Positions 29,629-35,046 of a stretch of DNA of 35,046 nucleotides are shown here, piece by piece. Every line of letters starts with the position of its first letter. Position 1 is the stretch's first letter. The stretch spans positions 1-35,046 of the forward strand of contig QIMC01000390.1 in NCBI GenBank assembly GCA_003232185.1, written 5' to 3'. The notes under the pieces were generated by a model that did not search any database, had not been told where the DNA came from, and saw nothing but the letters and a program-made list of their open reading frames with translations. Source of the DNA: Flammeovirgaceae bacterium (GTDB lineage Bacteria > Bacteroidota > Bacteroidia > Cytophagales > Cyclobacteriaceae). A program made the position numbers and the translations under genes.

Positions 29629-31056
29629 TTAATTATCTCGACCTTTAAGTATATCATTTGAAAGAGCGTATAAGCCTTTTTCATTAAAATCCGCAGCTAT
29701 AATCTGAAATCCAATAGGAAGCCCATTCTTGTCTGTGCCATTTGGAATGGAAATAGCGGGGTTCCCTGATACTGAAGCTTGCACGGTAAATAGATCAGAC
29801 CAATACATCTCCAACGGGCTATCGGAAAACCGGCCAAGTTCAAAAGCTGTGGTAGGTGATGTTGGCATAACCAAAAAATCAAACTGATCGAACAACTCGC
29901 TGGTTTTTTCTTTTATTAGCTTCCTGACTTTTTGTGCCTTGGTATAGTAAGCATCATAGTAACTGGCACTAAGCACGAAAGTACCCAACATTATTCTTTT
30001 CTGTACTTCTTTGCCAAACCCTTCACTTCTGGTGTGCTTATAGAAGGCTTCCAATGAATCCTGCTCATTGGAACGATAGCCATATTTTACCCCGTCATAT
30101 CGAGATAAATTGGAGCTGGCTTCTGCTGTAGTCAACAAATAGTAGGTAGGCAGAATATAATCCATCAACGGAAAATCTACTGCTTCTACCTGATGTCCCA
30201 ATTCCTTCAAATGCTCCAGTTGTAATTGGGTCCGATCTCTTACTTCTTTTTGCACCCCTTCATTTTCCAGCGAATCCTTGATGAACCCTATTTTGGCAGG
30301 GCTATGTCTATCAAAAGAAGAATATGAAGTCACCGGTGTTCTGGAAACTGTACTGTCGTATTCATCAAGGCCGGCAATAACTTCCAATATCAGAGCATTG
30401 TCCTCAATGTTTTTAGTGAGAATTCCAATGGAATCAAAAGAGGAGGCGTAGGCCACCAACCCGTAACGTGAGATCCTTGAATAGGTGGGTTTTAATCCTA
30501 TAATTCCAGTAAAAGCTGCTGGTTGCCGGACTGAACCTCCGGTATCTGACCCCAAGGAGGCATGGCACATACCACGTTGAACTGCTACTGCAGACCCACC
30601 TGAGGATCCACCAGATACTTTTTGAGGATCAATGCCATTGTGAACCGGTCCATAAGCGGAATTCTCATTGGATGACCCCATACCGAACTCATCACAATTC
30701 TGCCTTCCAATAATGATGACATCTTCATCTAACAACCGTTGAACTGCAGTACCAGTGAATTGTGATTCGAATCCTTCAAGAATTTTGCTGCCTGCTTGAA
30801 GCGTATGATCCTGATAACAGAGCATGTCTTTTAGCCCCACCACCAAGCCAGCTAAACGGCCCGCAGTTCCCGCAGAAATTTTATGATCAACCAAAGAGGC
30901 CTTTTCAATAGCCTCTTTGCTGTATACTTCCAGGAATGCGTTAAGATTTGATTCCTGGTCAATAATTTTGAGGCATGATGCCACCACTTGGCTACAGGTG
31001 ATAGCCCCAGACTTTAGGTTATCTTGAATTTCCCTCAGTGAGGTAAATGACTCCAA
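29629..31056 (-). CDS. gatA: Asp-tRNA(Asn)/Glu-tRNA(Gln) amidotransferase subunit A
   Basis: Amidase signature 'VSGGSSGGSAVAVQRGMCHASLGSDTGGSVRQPAAFTGIIGLKPTYSRISRYGLVAYASSFDSIG'. Confidence 0.95.
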   Translation of the reverse strand: MESFTSLREIQDNLKSGAITCSQVVASCLKIIDQESNLNAFLEVYSKEAIEKASLVDHKISAGTAGRLAGLVVGLKDMLCYQDHTLQAGSKILEGFESQFTGTAVQRLLDEDVIIIGRQNCDEFGMGSSNENSAYGPVHNGIDPQKVSGGSSGGSAVAVQRGMCHASLGSDTGGSVRQPAAFTGIIGLKPTYSRISRYGLVAYASSFDSIGILTKNIEDNALILEVIAGLDEYDSTVSRTPVTSYSSFDRHSPAKIGFIKDSLENEGVQKEVRDRTQLQLEHLKELGHQVEAVDFPLMDYILPTYYLLTTAEASSNLSRYDGVKYGYRSNEQDSLEAFYKHTRSEGFGKEVQKRIMLGTFVLSASYYDAYYTKAQKVRKLIKEKTSELFDQFDFLVMPTSPTTAFELGRFSDSPLEMYWSDLFTVQASVSGNPAISIPNGTDKNGLPIGFQIIAADFNEKGLYALSNDILKGRDN

Positions 31057-31061
31057 AGCTA

Positions 31062-31265
31062 TTATTTTTGATCCTCGGTAATTGACTTGGATCCTTCTTC
31101 AATCTCATCTTTGATCTCTTTGGTTGCGTCCTTAAATTCCCGAATACCCTTGCCCAGTCCTTTTGCAAGTTCAGGAATTTTTTTAGCTCCAAAAAGTAAC
31201 AAAATGGCAAAGATAATTACAAAGATCTCTGGTCCTCCCAGTGAAAATGCTAATAAAGTGTGCAT
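31062..31265 (-). CDS. tatA: Twin-arginine translocase subunit TatA/TatE family
   Basis: 'GGPEIFVIIFAILLLFGAKKIPELAKGLGKGIREFKDATKEIKDEIEE'. Confidence 0.95.
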   Translation of the reverse strand: MHTLLAFSLGGPEIFVIIFAILLLFGAKKIPELAKGLGKGIREFKDATKEIKDEIEEGSKSITEDQK

Positions 31266-31404
31266 GATATTAGTTTATCGGTGATTGTATTTTGTTACCA
31301 ATTAGTAAATATATGCAATAATAGCCTGTACGCAAATCGGCACTGATACTATTTTATATATTATCTTACAACCCTGTGATACAGAGGCAACTTGTTTTAA
31401 TTTA

Positions 31405-32607
31405 CTACTTTGGTTGGAGCCAGGCTAATGGATCAAGTTTATTGAAGTTTTTCCATACTTGAAATTGTACTTCTGATACACCATCAATATCAGTAAACAC
31501 CTCTCCAATAGGATCTTTGGTCTTTACATGGTCTCCTGTTTTTACTAAAGATTTCCTTAAATTGGCATAAACAGTTCGGTATTCTCCGTGCTGTATGATG
31601 ATTACTATTCCATTCATCCCAGGGATTGAAGCGATTTTAGAAACTGCGCCATCGAATACGGCCCGTACTATTTCAGATTTTTGCGTTTGAATGTCTACAC
31701 CGGGGTTTTCAATCTTAACACCTTTGAGTACCGGATGTGGTTGCAAACCGAACTTGCTGGAAACGAAACCTCTTGCTACTGGCCAGGTAAGTTGCTTTTG
31801 GTTGCCTTGGAAATTTGATGATAATTTGATGCCATCTGGAGTTAATTCAAAGTCACCACTGGAGTTTTTGCTTTTCTCCATTTCCACCCTGATTACCTCA
31901 GCGATCATTCGGTTTAACTTGCCGATGGCCTTTTTTCGCTTTTTTACATCCCTGGTGAGATCCGTTTCCTTTAATGCCAGTTGTTTAACTAACTGACCTT
32001 GCTGTTTTTTAGCAGTAATCAAGCCTTGGTTGTGTAGCTCCTGTTGTGCTAATAATTGTTGTTGCTGCTTTTTCCTCTTGTTTATGACTGTAAGCTGTTC
32101 TTTTAACTCGATTTGGACTAATTGTATTTCTTTGGCCTGGTCCTGTCTTGATTTGGTGTATTGCTGTAGGTATTTTGCTCTCATCACCAATTGACTAAAA
32201 GAAGCAGAGGAGAACAAATAGAACAGGCTTCCATAGTTGTTCTGTGCTTTGCTTGCCTGGTAGATCATTTGGGCATATTCATCTTTTAGGTTATTTAGGT
32301 CCTTTTCAAGGCTCTTTGCCAAACCCTTACTCTCCTTGATATCGCTATTGAGCAGACGGATATTACTTCTGTAGGTACGAATTAAGGATTCCTGGCTTCT
32401 GATTTGTTGATTTAGAGCTGTTAGCCGCCCAATGCTGGTCTTTTTTTGACTTGAAGTTTGTTTTAGAATCTTTTCAGCTTCTTTGATCTTAGTTAGATTT
32501 TCCTGCTTTTCTCGCTCTAACTTCTTCTTTTCTTGCTGACCGTGCAAAGGGTGTAATAAAAAAACCATCCCGATCAGGAATATGATAAGAATTTTACTTC
32601 CGTACAT
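31405..32607 (-). CDS. EnvC-like murein hydrolase activator (coiled coil plus degenerate LytM/M23)
   Basis: N-terminal coiled coil 'EKKKLEREKQENLTKIKEAEKILKQTSSQKKTSIGRL' and C-terminal M23 fold; start MYGSKILIIF at 32607. Confidence 0.9.
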   Translation of the reverse strand: MYGSKILIIFLIGMVFLLHPLHGQQEKKKLEREKQENLTKIKEAEKILKQTSSQKKTSIGRLTALNQQIRSQESLIRTYRSNIRLLNSDIKESKGLAKSLEKDLNNLKDEYAQMIYQASKAQNNYGSLFYLFSSASFSQLVMRAKYLQQYTKSRQDQAKEIQLVQIELKEQLTVINKRKKQQQQLLAQQELHNQGLITAKKQQGQLVKQLALKETDLTRDVKKRKKAIGKLNRMIAEVIRVEMEKSKNSSGDFELTPDGIKLSSNFQGNQKQLTWPVARGFVSSKFGLQPHPVLKGVKIENPGVDIQTQKSEIVRAVFDGAVSKIASIPGMNGIVIIIQHGEYRTVYANLRKSLVKTGDHVKTKDPIGEVFTDIDGVSEVQFQVWKNFNKLDPLAWLQPK

Positions 32608-33361
32608 ATCTTCTGGGTATTTCAAATGGAAAACGTAAGGTTGAAGCCAGTTTAACATTTCCATGTTTTATTTTTATCTCGGTACTTTTCAATTCATTGT
32701 CTTGTTCATAACCTAAGCTGATCAAGCTCAGGAACGGTATTGATATGGCTTCTACCCGCTGGTAGTTATCAAACTCCAGAATCATCTTATTCTTGTTTGA
32801 TTCCTCAGAAACTTCTACTTTTTGCAGTTTCATCCACTCTTTGCTGAAGTAGTTCTTAATAGAATAAGATCCGCTCTCTTGTCTTATTATATAATGATGT
32901 TTCGAACTAACAATTTCGTTTAGCTCCTGGTATTCAAGTGGCATGTTTCCCAAGATCAATGATTGTATCAAATCATAGCTTATTTCGAATTGGAATTGTT
33001 CACTTAAGCTATTAAAATCATAAACCAAATATTCTCTGTTCAACCTGTTCATGAACACCATAGAGTCTTTGTTGATTATAACTCGGGCTACTTCAATCCC
33101 CAAAAATGGTGTTAATGACATCCATATGATGCTGTCTTTCCTAATTCTAATGCTGGCGGAAGTACTGACATTGCGATCAGCGTCCTTATATTGGATTCTG
33201 GTCTTTGTATTAAGGTATTCGAATTCAGGAACAGCAAAAACAAGCTTGTTCTTCTCAATAAAATCTGGGTCTGTAATGGTCACTTTTCGACTACAGGCGC
33301 TGGCAATAACTAAAAAAAGAAAAACCCAAAATCGACTATTCATATAACTTACGATCTGCAA
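32594..33361 (-). CDS. DUF4292 family lipoprotein
   Basis: Lipobox 'FLVIASACS'; LolA/LppX-like content; between a TPR gene and an M23 gene, a familiar Bacteroidota arrangement. Confidence 0.8.
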   Translation of the reverse strand: MQIVSYMNSRFWVFLFLVIASACSRKVTITDPDFIEKNKLVFAVPEFEYLNTKTRIQYKDADRNVSTSASIRIRKDSIIWMSLTPFLGIEVARVIINKDSMVFMNRLNREYLVYDFNSLSEQFQFEISYDLIQSLILGNMPLEYQELNEIVSSKHHYIIRQESGSYSIKNYFSKEWMKLQKVEVSEESNKNKMILEFDNYQRVEAISIPFLSLISLGYEQDNELKSTEIKIKHGNVKLASTLRFPFEIPRRYVRK

Positions 33362-35046
33362 TTTTTTTGTCGATCAATTCAGAGGTGTCATCCATGCCTT
33401 TTGCTCTATTCCATTGTATAACAGCATTTTCTATGTCACCTAATTTGAAAAGTACGTCACCATAGTGTTCGATAATGGTGCCACTAGCGTCTTTCTTTAA
33501 CGCCAGTTCCAAATATTTCTTGGCTTCTTTATAATTCCCTTGCATATATAGTACCCAGGCATGAGTGTCTAAGAATGTGGGTTCGTCTGGATTGTTTTTA
33601 ATTAATTTAGCCGACATCCGTTTGGCTTTGTCCAGATCTTGTTTTCGAAGTGACAGAAAATAGCTATAGTTGTTGAGCACATGATCATTATCGGGCTCCG
33701 TTTTTAAGACAGCTTCATAAGCTTCTTCTGATTTTTGATAATTCTCTAATTCATTGTAGGCATCTCCCAATAAAGAATTGAAAACTACCTGCATATTCGG
33801 GTCATTTTTTGATAGATTTTTTCCCTGTTCTAATACCATCACAGCAGATTCAAAATTGTCATTGGACAGATTGGCAGAACCATTGTAATAATATAGAGAT
33901 GGCTGATTGGGAAATACCTCTATTGCCTGATTGGAATGTTTTTCCAGACTGTCTATCTCAGACATTTCAGCTTCAATCTGCAAAACATTCTGCCATATGT
34001 TAAAATTGCTATTATCCAGCACAAGTGCCTGTTGATAATATTTCATAGCCTTAATCTTGAACTGGTCGTTATTGGTAAGATTGGCCAGGTTTAAATATAA
34101 GTCTCCATTTACAGCGTGTGCGTTTCCATCATCTGGATGAGCTAATAATATATTTTCTGCCAGTGCAATAGAATTCTGTTGCACAATTTTATCCGGAAGT
34201 TGCTTCATATATTCCACCAATACATTCAATTTTGGAGTGAGTTCTAGTGAAGGATTAGTAAAGGCCAGAATCATTTGTTCTATGCCCAGGTTAATTTTTC
34301 CCTGTCTTTTATATACCTCTGCCAGCAGTAACCGTGCACGGGCATCATCTGGATTATTTTTAAGGTATACATCCAGGTAGGGAATAGCATCTTGTTCCCG
34401 GTTGTTAGACAGATAAAGCTCGGATAAGTTGAGTACGAAATCAGGTTCGTCTGGAAAAAGGACAATCATTTCTTTGATTTGACCGATAGCTTCTTCCAAC
34501 TTATTTTGTTTGAGATAAATACGTTGTTTTGAGAATACCAGCTCTTTACTTTTTCCAAACCTGTCTTCTATTTTATCATAGGTGGCTATAGCAGCATCAA
34601 AATCACCTCCATATACGTACAAGGCCGCCAAATCGAATAGATAAGAATCGGTATCTGGGATGGTAGCTAACATGGTTTCATATACCTGAGCGGCCGCAGC
34701 AAAATTGGATTGCTTAGAATATACGTCAGCGTTTTGTAGATAATAGAACTTATTAGTTGGATCCATCTGTACCGCACGAGCGGCGTAGTTCAATGCTTTA
34801 TCAGGCTCTCCACTCAAAAGTAATATTTGGCCCACTTTGTAATAGCAAGCGGCATTATTGGGGTTAAGTTCCAGAGATTTTTCGAAAAATATCAGGGCTT
34901 TGCTGAAGTCTTCAATCATGAAGTACTTTTGCCCTTCCAGAAAGATAACTTCTGCTTGTAGGTATGACCTTTGGTTGGATTTTAATTCTTCCTCTTTGGC
35001 CTTTTTTTTACGCCCCTGAGCATCAGCAGAGTGAATTGAAGCCTGG
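33336..35046 (-). CDS. Tetratricopeptide repeat protein, N-terminus beyond window end
   Basis: Multiple TPRs ('AACYYKVGQILLLSGEPDKALNYAARAVQMDPTN'). The frame stays open upstream of the ORF-track start at 34919 to the window edge (...QASIHSADAQGRKKKAKEEELKSNQRSYLQAEVIFLEGQKYF-M). Confidence 0.93.
   Translation of the reverse strand, partial: QASIHSADAQGRKKKAKEEELKSNQRSYLQAEVIFLEGQKYFMIEDFSKALIFFEKSLELNPNNAACYYKVGQILLLSGEPDKALNYAARAVQMDPTNKFYYLQNADVYSKQSNFAAAAQVYETMLATIPDTDSYLFDLAALYVYGGDFDAAIATYDKIEDRFGKSKELVFSKQRIYLKQNKLEEAIGQIKEMIVLFPDEPDFVLNLSELYLSNNREQDAIPYLDVYLKNNPDDARARLLLAEVYKRQGKINLGIEQMILAFTNPSLELTPKLNVLVEYMKQLPDKIVQQNSIALAENILLAHPDDGNAHAVNGDLYLNLANLTNNDQFKIKAMKYYQQALVLDNSNFNIWQNVLQIEAEMSEIDSLEKHSNQAIEVFPNQPSLYYYNGSANLSNDNFESAVMVLEQGKNLSKNDPNMQVVFNSLLGDAYNELENYQKSEEAYEAVLKTEPDNDHVLNNYSYFLSLRKQDLDKAKRMSAKLIKNNPDEPTFLDTHAWVLYMQGNYKEAKKYLELALKKDASGTIIEHYGDVLFKLGDIENAVIQWNRAKGMDDTSELIDKKIADRKLYE

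Noticed and set aside
34917-34919. ATG given by the ORF track as start of the TPR protein
   Set aside because: The frame is open upstream to the window edge with TPR-like sequence, so this is an internal Met.

Overview
Bacteroidota (Cytophagales-like) chromosomal window. It opens with the 3' end of a 23S rRNA gene and a 5S rRNA gene, then carries mostly housekeeping and envelope genes. Three type IX secretion genes are recognisable: porU, porV and sprA. Other recognisable genes are pssA, an MBL hydrolase, an FAD oxidoreductase, a Tol/PD40-BamA-like fusion, yicC, two tandem tonB paralogs, vanZ, gcvH, ruvA, a malic enzyme-PTA fusion, a DUF4837 lipoprotein, an MltD-like LysM transglycosylase, gatA, tatA, an EnvC-like factor, a DUF4292 lipoprotein and a TPR protein cut by the window end. 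The coding content looks ordinary for the phylum and I see no convincing new multi-gene system. The least explained structure is non-coding and lies in the first 3.1 kb. One item is a partial 5' duplication of the 5S gene interrupted by palindromic segments. The other is a ~216-bp MITE-like element (14-bp terminal inverted repeats) next to porV, with a ~153-bp partial copy in opposite orientation just after the 5S gene. The pair brackets a lipoprotein gene and an apparently non-catalytic M16 subunit. All calls are from reading the sequence and ORF translations; no searches or folding were run.
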